64,000 nt of DNA from assembly GCA_037355855.1 (NCBI GenBank), contig CM074758.1, forward strand, positions 903,001 through 967,000, in the 5' to 3' direction. This document shows positions 31,469-42,238 of this stretch, in pieces. Below the pieces are notes generated by a model. The model had not been told where the DNA came from. It saw nothing but the letters and a program-made list of their open reading frames with translations, and made no database searches. The position numbers were made by a program, and so were the translations under genes. Source of the stretch: Pseudo-nitzschia pungens (lineage: Eukaryota; Bacillariophyta; Bacillariophyceae; Bacillariales; Bacillariaceae). The stretch's first letter is position 1. Each line of letters begins with the position of its first letter.

Positions 31469-33287
31469 TGTAACGAACTACGTGTACGGGCCGGAGAACG
31501 CGATGCTATATTCGACCAACCGCGATGCAGACGCAAGTTTCGAAACGAATGACTGATTCGGAACCCCACCGATGGATGATTGATTGATTGATTCCTTTCG
31601 AAGACTCAAACGCAAGTGTCCGGAGTGGCAGCAAGAACTGGCAATCTCCTCCCCCTCTAAATTTTGCTTTCCGATTCAAAATGTCCTAGATAGTGTTGTT
31701 GTCATTATTTGTCCTCCACTCATTTGCGTTCTGACATCTTAGCAACGACTAGTGTTGGCGGCAATTAGAAGCAGAACAGGAGATGTCAACAAACGTGGTT
31801 TCTTTGGTTGTCAACGGAGCTCCTGTGAGGTTTACAGTAAACTTACGGTGAGTTATGAAGAATGCCTATTTTTTTTTTCAAATTGAAAATTCCGCTGTTT
31901 TCGTGTGCTTCTTCGTTTTCATTCGCTCATTCGAGCGGTAAACAAACCTTTGGGGAACTGGCAGGCAATGCGTCTCACTAAATTTCGCCGGACACAGACC
32001 CACTATTGAAATTTTCCTCTCAGGGCTTCGATGATCTTGAGATTGATTCATTCCGGTGTCCAATTTTTTGCGCAACGGCTTGTGTCCCCGTGTTGCTGAG
32101 CCTGTGCGCGCGGGGAGAGACATCCTTGTACGACTCGTAATCCACAGGACTTTTGCCCCGAACCAAAAGTGACCCACGAAATCGCAGGAAACGACGAACC
32201 AATGCCCCCCCCCCCCCTCACCCCCAACTTGGTGTCGAACGGGTGTCGAACGAAGAATGTCATCGTGACTATCGTCAAATCGCTAACGGGAGGATGATAA
32301 CCCTCGACTATTGGGAAACACGTCCAAAAACTCTTGCGAGGGTTTTACTACTAGTACATGCCGCAAGGAGAGGGAGAGAGACAGAGACGACGTGAGCAGC
32401 AGAAAGCTGTCAACAATCTGAATTGATGTTGCTGCTGGAGTCAAGAATGTGGATGATTCTGAATCCCAATAAAAGTAGTTGTACTTCTACTACTAGTACT
32501 AGCTAATAGAAGGACTGTGCCAAGAAGACCTAGTAGTAGTAGTACTAGTTTGATGTCTTTAAGAAGGCACTGGTGCTAAATAGGAAATGGAAAGCTGACG
32601 TAGAAGAAGTAACCATTTGGTCATATAGTATTGGCACAAGCATTCAGACACATGGGGCGGGCATGAATTATTATGAATCCTATGCAACCCCCATTACAAT
32701 TAGCTAGTAGTAGTAGTAGTAGCAGTACTAGTAATAGTACTAGTAGTACTAGCATCCTACCCATTTGGTGCCTATTGATTCTTTACTTTCGGGTTGGTTG
32801 TCAACACTAGAAATCTCCGTTCTCTTGTTCTTCCCCATGGTGGGTATGTAACCGTACAGCAAGCCTCTAAATCAGATGGAGGTTTCAAGTTCTTGAAGTG
32901 ATAGTGGACCTTTCTAAAGATGGAGGTAACCTGAATTACAAAAGTTGGGATTGGGTACTAGTAGAGGTGGAGGCAAGACTGACTCAATGAATCCCGCCTG
33001 TTCATTTGAATCGAAAACCTTCACGAAGAAGATCTTGTCCCGACCCGTGTCAACGAAGCGCATGCAATGTGATCTTTCAATTAAAAAATAATAATAATAG
33101 ACGACGACGACGATGATGAAATAATAATAATAATAATAATAATCGAGGTGAATACGGGAAACATCGAACGCTACCTAAGATTACCTTGCAAAATTAGAGG
33201 CGGTGAACAATATCCTTTCGCCTTTGATCGACAAACAACAACAAGAAAACGCATCGCACAGAAAAGAGTCGATCGGGACAAGGAACC
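31469..33287. other. Intergenic with TAG/TAGTAC and AAT microsatellites
   Basis: 1.8 kb without a gene. Poly-C of ten at about 32207; TAG/CTA clusters at about 32480-32550 and 32704-32752; AAT and GAC/GAT arrays at about 33088-33145. Confidence 0.55.
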
Positions 33288-34367
33288 ATGGTGTCCGTAA
33301 CAGCCATTCGATCGGCCTCCGCCGGTGGCGGTGCCGTCGTGAATTCCCTCTTTTCCGTCGCGGGCAAGAACGTCCTGATCACGGGTGGATCCCGGGGAAT
33401 CGGATTGATGATTGCCAAGAATTTCGTCCACGCCGGAGCCAACGTCTTGCTGACCTCCCGGTCCGAAGACGCCTGCAAGGAAGCCGCCGAGAGCATCACG
33501 CCTCCTCCCATGTACGTGGCCTCGAACGTTTCCAACCGCGAGGGCTGCGAGGAACTGGCGGAGTACGCGGGAAGGGTCTTTGACAACAAGCTGGACGTGC
33601 TGATCAACAACGCCGGGGCGTCCTGGGGAGAGCCCATCGAACGAACCTCGGGGAAGGCGAATTGGGGATTCGACAAGGTCTTGGATCTGGTACGTAGGGC
33701 AGAATTGCCTGTGGCAAGTTTGGGTGGATGATTCCCGTCGCCGATCTCGGGGGAAAGAATGCGGTTTCTCTATCGATTTTTGTTTCCTTCGCGGGAAGGA
33801 ATAAAAAAATATGTTTTGGGTTCTCTCATCGACATTTTTTCCCTTTTGCTTGCCTGGAACATCATCCACCGACGCCATCGAATGGTTCCTGCTCAATGGC
33901 GCACATTGCAGAATGTCAAAGGAGTCTTTTACCTGACCCGGGCCTGCCTGCCCCTGTTGCAAGAGGGCGCCACGCTCGAGGATCCGTCCCGCGTCATCAA
34001 CGTCGGAAGCGTCGTCGGAATCGTCCCCCAGGCAGCACCGACCCACGCCTACGATGCCTCCAAGGCGGCCGTCCATTCCCTGACCAAGAAACTGAGCGCC
34101 GATCTGGCGCCCAAGAACATCACGGTCAACGCCGTTGCTCCCGGATTTGTGGCCACCCGCATGTCCAAGGGGCTGGGCGCCTGGGGGGCCACCGAAGACG
34201 TCATTGCCAAGGGGATTCCGCTGGGCCGCATGGGCAGCGAGGAGGACATGGCCGGCGCCTGTCTGTACCTGAGCTCGAGGGCCGGTGCCTGGTGCACCGG
34301 TGTCATTCTGAACGTCGACGGGGGCACCGCCGGAAGCATCCAGATCGATCTCGGATCCAGTCTGTAG
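33288..34367 (+). CDS. Short-chain dehydrogenase, 3-oxoacyl-ACP reductase (RhlG)-like, two exons
   Basis: Exons 33288-33689 and 33912-34367, intron GTACGT...GCAG of 222 nt in phase 0, 285 residues. Splicing joins WGFDKVLDL to NVKGVFYLTRACLPLL, an SDR signature; reading through the intron would stop at once. TGGSRGIG is the NAD(P)-binding loop, NNAG the next strand, Ser in NVGSVVG and YDASK the catalytic pair, and VDGGTAG the C-terminal block. Best resemblance is to RhlG-type 3-oxoacyl-ACP reductases, which reduce beta-ketoacyl substrates with NADPH; the exact substrate is inferred. The first 20 residues (AIRSASAGGGAVVNS) could be an organelle presequence. Confidence 0.88.
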
Positions 34368-34989
34368 ACAGGACGCACGCGGTGTGATTTGACTTCGCAC
34401 GGTGCACCATGACGCAGGGACTTTATCCGAGACAGATGAGGACGAATGGAATCGAAGCTCGGCAGAATGACAACGATCCAAGAACGAAGCGATGGAACGT
34501 GAAGTTGGACGAAACAAGCCGAGCTAATCCATTCATTGCCCGGTCGGTCTTATTTTGCTGCGACCGGCCCCTTCTATCGGAACACGCAGGGAAAGCTTCA
34601 GCAATAGTATATTGTAGCGAGATAAAATGCTTTGTTTGGATGTCATTGTGCGCATTATTTGGATTCTTCGAACATGCGACTCGCAATAGAGAATGCAACC
34701 ACGACGATGGGATGCAGGGCTCAATAAATCAGAATTATTTCATCCAATTAAGGATACATTATTTGGACCACTAAAAATTGCACGTATATTGATAATGTTG
34801 TGAAGATTTAGTCTTCGTATGTGTGTATGACGAATAGCACCACCAAGACATCCTTGATAGGCAACCTTCGATAGAGTTAGGAGATTGGGAAACGGCACGG
34901 GGATCAAAAACCCGATAGCTGTTGTAAAATGCCATGATTCCTCCTCCTTTCTCGTAGTTGTTTCCGTTGGACACAAAATTGATGGACGC
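34368..34989. other. Intergenic, no gene seen
   Basis: Spacer between the SDR and the copia relic; the proximal part near 34900 may hold further decayed copia sequence. Confidence 0.4.
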
Positions 34990-35555
34990 AATACTCCAGA
35001 CCTAAGGAGTCAGGCGTGCGTCCGATGGCACGATGCGAATGTGACTTTGCTTCCGTGAGTGCAGAATGCAGTAACGGTATCATTCGTATTGTAACGAAGA
35101 CGAATGAATCGATTTGCACATGGACCAGAATAATAAAGTCCTTTGAGTCAAACAGACAGGGATCTGATACGGACTGTTTGAAGCCCAATTTCTCAAAGCG
35201 CTCAACAGTGTAGAGGAAGTAGTTCCTAGGGCATTGATTTAAACCATATAGCGATTTCTTCAGGCGCCAGACCATGCCTTCTACCTTGAAGCCAGGGGGC
35301 ATTTTGATGAAGACTTCACAGTCAATGTCGGCGTGAATGAATGCGGCGGTGTAGTCAATTTGCTTGGTCTCTAGGTGCAAGAGGATACTCATTCTGAGTA
35401 GGAGACTCACTGTGTGCCATATCACAACAGGACTAAAGGTTTTGAAGTGGTCAACAACCTGGACTTGTTCGAAGCCGCGGGCACAGTATCGAGCTTTGAG
35501 CTTGTTAACGGAGCGGCGCAGTGCCCACGTTCCCGAAACTACCTGGCGCTGTTAA
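34990..35555 (-). pseudogene. Ty1/copia retrotransposon reverse-transcriptase relic
   Basis: The minus strand reads from about 35550 NKLKARYCARGFEQVQVVDH, FSPVVIWHTVSLLLRM, YTAAFIHADIDCEVFIKMPP, VWRLKKSLYGLNQCPRNYF and SVSDPCLFDSKDFIILVHVQ. This is the order of the RVT_2 domain of copia elements. The catalytic YVDD box is replaced by VQIDSF, the frame decays after it, and no integrase, gag or LTR is visible nearby. It is an old fragment of about 190 codons. Confidence 0.85.
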
Positions 35556-35935
35556 GGACGCTCAAGCACGTCAAAGAAAATTGCACTCGATCTAGAATCA
35601 ACCAAATCGATTTTCGATTTGAACAAAAAGGCGATCGCCCATTTCTTCAAGAGGTGGGCAAGTCGAAATGTTTTCCGATTGCTATTCTTGGGCAACCAAA
35701 AAAGAGTCCGCGACCGATCAAATCGACTTTTCCTAGATGGGATTGTTTTGACCGAGCAGACAATGGAGTTTGGGTCCTTTTTCATGGTCACCAACAACAA
35801 TTGATAGAGATGGAATAACACAACCGAGGTGCATCCATTCGATCCGAAAAAAAATAACGAGTTATCAATAGTAGACTGGGAAATACGATTAGAGTGATTT
35901 AGTTTATGGTACTATGAGCTATCGACAGATTCATT
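35556..35935. other. Intergenic, no gene seen
   Basis: Spacer downstream of VPS35 (its stop is at 35936). Confidence 0.5.
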
Positions 35936-38900
35936 TCATGTTTCGACGGCGCTGACATCAATACTAGAGAACATGTCCATCGAGTCCGGCTTTTGCTTCA
36001 TGGCCTTGATGTGCCGCACGATTTGCAAAAAGTGGGCCTTGGCTTCCACCGCAGGTGATGCGTGGCCACCATATTGTTGCTGCGGAACGTGATTGGCATG
36101 TTCCTTGACGAGCGCCACCAACCCCGTAATGTAGTTTCCGGTGATGGACGGATTTTTCTTCTCGAAGAAGTACAGATAGATATCAAGCAGCTCGACAAAA
36201 AGACCGAGATTCGCGGGGTTTTCGGTCGTGCAAGCGTTGGCTAACTTGAGAGCTCGTTGCAGGCACTCAAGGCATCGTTGCGGATTAGCGTATTGTACCG
36301 TAGCCCCGTCGTCTCCCATCACGTAAAACAAATGAGAGCAGAGGGTAACCATTTCGCACTGCTCTGTTTTCTTCACAATCTTAGCGGCGTACTTGGAGGT
36401 CTTCATGATCAATCCCTCGTAGTCGTCCTTCCCCAGCGATCGACAAGCCATGAGTTTTCCGATCAACGCCAAAACGCAAGGGCGCTGAAGTCTCATGTCT
36501 GCAATGGCGTGCTCTTCATACAAGGCGCACGATTGAGCAAAGAGCTCGTTAGCGATCGATCCGTAGCTTTCCCGCTCGTCGCCAGTGTCGCTTCCTTCCA
36601 AACTTGCACCTAGCTTGTCCGCAGTCAAGGCAGCTTCCAGATACAACTTGATACCCCTCTCCGGACTGCTCTGGGCAAAGTATGCGATTGTCTGCTGAAT
36701 AAAAACAAAAACCTTGCGGCAGCTGTTTCGTTTCGAGAACAAGAGGGTTTCGAGAACAAGTGAGTACGACAAAACATGAGAACGACGCAAAACTAACGCG
36801 GAACGAGTAAAAAATGGAATAAAACACGGCTCGAAGAACAAAAACTCACGTGACAATCTTGGATACCTTCGGCTCCTTCGCCGGCAAAGTTGCTGCCGCG
36901 GGTTTGGTATCTTCCTCCGGCACCGGATCGGACTTTTGTTCCGTTTCGGTTTCTTCCTTCGCGTCTGCTTCTGCAGCTTCGTCTTCTTCCACGGTTTCTA
37001 CCACAGGGGCTTCTGGTTCGGCGGAAGCCTCGTTGGTCTCCGCTTCTTCCGCCTTCGGTTCCTCGTCTTTCTTTTCCTCCAAAGGAGCAGCCGTTTCCTC
37101 TTCTTTCTCTTCCGAGTGCTCCTCCTTGAACACCCTCCTAGCCAGCTTGAGAGCGGCAAAGACGAGTGCCTCGTGGGCTGTGCTGACACGCTGACCCACA
37201 CTCTCGCCAGCATTCATGTGATTCCGAGCTACCGAGAGCATCTCAAAGAGGACATCGGTGTCCGGGTTGTCGAGCATGCCAATAAATTTCGACACGAGGG
37301 CGCTGTCCTTCTGGTGTTGGACGGGATCGAATCCAGGAGGACTGAATCCTCCTTGCGGCATTTGGTGTTGCTGCTGTTGTTGCTCGTGCTGTTGCATCAT
37401 AAGTTGTTGCTGGTGGTGATAAGGATTTCCGTAGGACGGGTCCGGGGTGACTCCCAGACCGGCCATGAGATTGGCGGTGCGATCGACCTCGTTCGAGAAG
37501 GCTCCTCCCGCGGACGATTGCGGGGGAGGCGATTCGTCGTCCTCTCCCCGGAGGACGGGCGCAATGACCGCGAACAGTTCCTCGATTTCCTTCACGCTCC
37601 CGGGCGGTTTCCCGGCGTTGGTCGCCGACTCGAGCAGGTTCAGAGCGACCCCGCGACGGTTGCTCCAGGGCAAAAAGGCAATCAGGTCGGCGTAGTGGTT
37701 CAGGGTCAGGACCCCGAGCGCCAGTTCCTCCAGCGGAATGCTCAGCAACTTTTCGAGCTCCTTCGTGGCGATCGGCTCGAGAGCCGTGGGGGGCGGGGGA
37801 GGGGGTTGCTGCGGTGCCTGCGGAAGGCCGTACTGCTGGGGCTGCGGGGGTGGCGGGGGCATCAAAAACGCCGCATTGTCCCGGGCCTGTTGGAGTGCCA
37901 GCACGCAGTTCTTGAGGCAGAGCGTGATCTGCTCGATGTTTCCCTTGTAGCACTTCATGCTAAAGTCCAAGAGGGCCGTTTGCAGTCGGATGACCTCCTT
38001 GGCATTGAGCTTTGGCCCCCGAGCGTTGTACACGTTCTGGACGCACTCGTCGAACATCCGGAACGAATCCAGAGCGACAGCCTTTTTGACCTGATTCGAA
38101 TCCTTTTCGTCCAACAGCTCCTCGTCCGCCAGGTAATTGGCCAAGCGTTTCATGAGGGAAATGAGAATCGTTCGGATGTTGACCTTGTCCCGGAGTTTCG
38201 GGCAGACTCCCAGCAGGATCGGCATCGTCTCGATGTGGTACTCATCGGGGAACACCTGGACGATGCAATCGATGAGATACGCCTGGGACAGCGGATCGGC
38301 ACAAATGACGATCTGATCCAAAACCGTGGGGAGAATGACCTGCCCGTAAATGGTCGAGGTGATGCTGTCCAGGGCGCTCAGGCGAACCAGATTGGTTCCG
38401 ACCAGGATTCTCAGCTCGTTGCGATCCTTTTCCCTGCGGCGACGAACCTCCTTGGTTCGCTGATCGCCCGGCAGGTGCTGGATCCGGACCCAGAGCTTGT
38501 TCATCTCGATAAAGTTGGCCAGCACGAATTCGTACGAATCCTTGACGGTTCCCGGTTCCGTGTGGGCCACGAGGCTGCCGGTCGACAGCTGCAGGGCCGG
38601 CACGGAAACGTTTTCGAGGGGAATGACGTCCTCGCCCGTGGGGGCCGCCGGGGGCGGGGCCCCGTCGGTGCCCCGGATGAGGGATCCGATCTGATCGATG
38701 GGGATTCCGACGTCCGGCAGCTTGTCCCGGAACGCCTGCAACAAATAATGCCTCAGGAACAATCCCCGGACCGGATTCTGGACGCACTTTACGGCCTCGA
38801 TAACGTCCTTGAATACCCAGCGCGCGCCGACTTCTCCGCTTCGGATGAGCGCGGAGGCCGCACAAATCTGGAGGTACAATCGGGAAAGAACGTTCGGGCA

Positions 38901-38962
38901 GTACTGGATGCAATCGTAGAGTTCCAGCATGGTGTAGGAAATTGGAGGGGGCTTCATTTCGA

Positions 38963-39003
<41 letters not shown>

Positions 39004-41013
39004 GGCCCGGCCATCATGCTTCCGTTTGGCATTCCCTGACTCATGCTCATGCCCATGCCCATGTTCATGCCCATGCCCATGTTCGTGTTCATGTTCATGT
39101 TCGTGTTCATGCCCGTATTCATTCCCATTCCCATTCCCATTTGCGGTTGCTGTTGATTCGGGTAATTGTTGCTCATCATCCCGGATTGGTTCATCGTACC
39201 CATCGTGCTGACGGATTGGTTTCCGCTCATGGCACCGCCGTACATCGCGGGTTGACCCGGAGCCGGGGCCAGCGGGTTGCTATTGTTCATGGGTGGAGGA
39301 GGCGACATCGGGGGAGTCTCCCCGGTGAGCTGTCCCATGAGCGCGGCGGTATTTGGGCCGGGGCTGGCGGCCGGAACAATCGTTTGTTGGCTCTGTTGCA
39401 TGGGTTGCTGTTGCTGCTGCTGCTGCTGCTGCTCGAGCTGCTTGTGCTGCTTGGAAGCGTTGGCCACGTCCAGCAGGTAGTTTTCGAGGGTGGGAAGCTC
39501 CTCCAGCGCGCGCAGGTGCAGCTCGTAATAATTCTTTGGCTGCAGCGCCGTGGACGTCCCGGTCGCTCCCGGAGACGGCGGATGCATCTTGGAGTGGTGG
39601 TGGGCGTGGGCGTGCTCCCCCAATTCTCCCACCATGCTGGCGGCTCGTTCCAGAACGGTGGGCAGGTCCGCGCGCTCCATGGCCTGCTTCATGTAGTAGG
39701 CGTGCTCCTGGACCTTGCGGGTCGCCTCCGTCAGCAGGCGCTGCTGCTGCGCCACGACCTCGGGGGGATCCACCAGCATGGGTCGGTGATTCGGTTGGTT
39801 TGGTTGCGGTGGCTGCTGCTGCTGCTGCTGCTGCTGCGGAGCCACCGATCCGGGTCCCCGGGGCATCTGCGGTGGTGGTGGTTGGCCCTGTGGGTGCACC
39901 TGCCCGGGTTGCCCGAACTGTTGTTGCGGTTGCTGCTGCTGCTGCTGCTGCGGCTGGACTTGTGACATTCCTGCAACGGACTGCGGCCCTTGTCCCTGCT
40001 GTCCCATCATGGCAGCTTGGCGTTGGGCAAAGGAACCGAGAGCGGGTGGCGGCTTTGGTTGCGGCTGCTGCTGTTGCCATTGCTGCTGCTGCTGGCCCTG
40101 GGCCATCATGGCGGCCTGACGCTGGGCAAACGAGCCGGGGGCCGGCGCCGGATGTTGCTGCTGTTGCGGTGGCGACATCATGCTTCCCGCCATGGACGGC
40201 TGCTGCTGCTGCTGCTGCTGTTGTTGAGGTTGCGACATCATGCTTCCCGCCATGGACGGCTGCGGTTGCTGCATCATTCCTCCCGGTTGCGATCCCTGCG
40301 ACGGTCGCTGGGGCGAGGGAGGATACAGATTGTCACTCCCGGCGGGCACGCTCGAATAAATATTTCCCGACGGTTGCTGATGCTGATGCTGATGCTGTTG
40401 CTGTTGCTGCTGCTGCTGCATGGCCTGGTAGCGCTGGGAATACGATCCGGGAGCCGGGGCCTGGGTGCTTCCTGCTCCTCCTCCGTAGGCATTGGAAGGT
40501 CCCTGCTGCTTGTTGGGAACGTGAATCTGCGTGACGGGAGGGGGACGCTGTTGCTGTTGCATGTTGCAATTGCTGTTGCGATTGCTGTTGCTGCTGGAGT
40601 TGCGGCGGCTGGGGATAATTGCCGACGTACCCCGGGGACAGTCCTCCCATCGGCTGCCCTCCGGCCTGCTGCTGTTGCTGCTGTTGCTGCTGCATCATGG
40701 CCGATCGCTGCGCAAATCCCATTCCGGAAGCATCGCCCATGACCGATTGTCCGGGGGGTTGGGGAGGCGGAGAAAAGTTGTACGGAGACGGTTGCATCGG
40801 CGCGGGAGGGGATTGCATCATGGCATTGGCGTACTGCGTGATGCTTCCGGGGGTGTTGGCGTAACCGCCTCGTTGCTGTTGTTGCTGTTGCTGCTGGGGT
40901 TGGCTTCCGTAGGGAGATTGGGGCGGATATTGCTGCCCGTGTGGATCGCGCAGAAACGAGTTGTTGTCACCGGGAGTTCCTCCCATGGCCGGGAGATTGG
41001 AAGACGACGACAT
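35936..41013 (-). CDS. VPS35: Retromer subunit VPS35 with giant Gln-rich N-terminus, one intron, one frame break
   Basis: VPS35 is the alpha-solenoid scaffold of the endosomal retromer. The last exon is 36722-35936; the intron 36849-36723 (GTGAGT...ACAG, phase 2) joins KVSKIVT to CRKVFVFIQQTIAYFAQ. The main exon runs up to ATG 40562. Homology begins near 39775 (VDPPEVVAQQQRLLTEATRK). The VPS26-binding PRLYL box appears as SRLYLQICAA, then HYLLQAFRDKLPDVG. Three unusual blocks: about 260 residues of Gln/Met/Pro-rich sequence before the solenoid; about 170 residues of poly-Q and MGMGMN repeats inserted between the first two helices (about 39470-38960); and an acidic 85-residue linker before the intron. 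Upstream, ATG 41013 opens 150 residues of the same composition in the other frame (MSSSSNLPAMGGTPGDNN), which would join by dropping one base near 40563-40570. VPS35 is usually about 790 residues; this is 1,499 from ATG 40562. Confidence 0.9.
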
Positions 41014-42238
41014 GAGATTGTTCGTCTGATGTCACCCAAGAAATGAATGAATCAAAAGGAATCAAAAGGAATGAATCAAAAGGAATGAATCAAAAGGAAT
41101 GAATGAATCGCTCCGGGCCCTTTGATTGGATGCAAAAGTCAAATCGGGGGAAGAAAGAATGCTCCGGGCGCCAATCAAGAGAGACCGGATTGAATGAAGG
41201 GATCGGAGATTTCTCTCGATCGAGGACCAAACGCGGCTCGGCCTCGATGGATCGTCCCGTACCGTTCGTTTCACGGCGCTCAACAACGAGCTCGGCGATG
41301 CGATGTGATGTCGATCGGTTCGTTCGAAGCCTTTGGTTTCGATCGACGACGGTGCGAGCGGTATTTGGCACGGCGGAGGGTCGGAGATAAACAAAAGAGC
41401 GGGTTCGATCTCTCCTTGCTCCGGGTGTCTCGGTGTAGGCCCGGGTGGGGAGGGTTTTGTGACGAGGGGGAGGGTGAAGCTTTTCCAGTCATTCGTGAAT
41501 CCTCCTAGCGTAAGATTTTACGGTAGGATGCGCGCCTTCGTGAAGGAAAATCCAACGCAAGGAAGGAAGGAAGGAATCATCAACAACAGCAACAACTTCG
41601 TGCGAAATATTTTTTTTTTTTCAGTCTTAGATCTCCGCTCGCTAGCCGGGAAGACAGCGAACAGAAGGGAACCGTCGACGTCTTTCACGTTCTTTTCGAA
41701 AAAATGTTCCGTGTGCTTCCGTGTTTGGCGTGGATTGGATGATGCTTTTTGATTTGATTGATTTGATTGATTTGATTGATTCATTTGATTCATTCGTTCC
41801 AGTACGGGAATCACTGTGGCGGGACTCAACAAGGGGGAGTTGTTTCTGTCTTGTTTGGATCGCGCGATCGGCGAACGGAGAACGCACACGTACCGTACAA
41901 CACGCATGCACGCAAATCAACAGTGAAGTGCGCGTGCATGCCGGCGGTGGTTGAAATTGCAACGATGCGAGTTCCTCGTCATGATAACTTACTTCGTACA
42001 ATACTACGTACGGTAAGGTTTACTGGCTATGCGTTACTGCAACGCAACGGCAGGCAGGAAAGGGAAAATCCATCCACCAACAACGAACGAACGCGAAGAG
42101 CCAAACGGCGAAGGACGGATTGGCGCAGCGCCTCTCGGATACTAACTTCACTGGTAAGCTACGAGTAATTACTGCTCCGTAAATTGGGTTGCGGTAACTC
42201 ACGTAATTTACGGTACAAACACCCACAATATCAACACC
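41014..42238. other. Intergenic with GAATGAATCAAAAG and TTTGATTGA repeats
   Basis: GAATGAATCAAAAG units repeat at about 41042-41106. TTGATTGATT-type units lie at about 41750-41790. A ten-base T run lies at about 41612. GTAAGGTT (part of the recurrent decamer) occurs at 42013, 226 bases before the ATP synthase start. Confidence 0.55.

Noticed and set aside
36936..39965. 1,009-codon open frame on the + strand opposite VPS35
   Set aside because: It is the complement of Gln/Leu-rich VPS35 coding sequence; its Leu/Arg/Val runs mirror poly-Q and it shows no domain, while the minus strand is clearly retromer.
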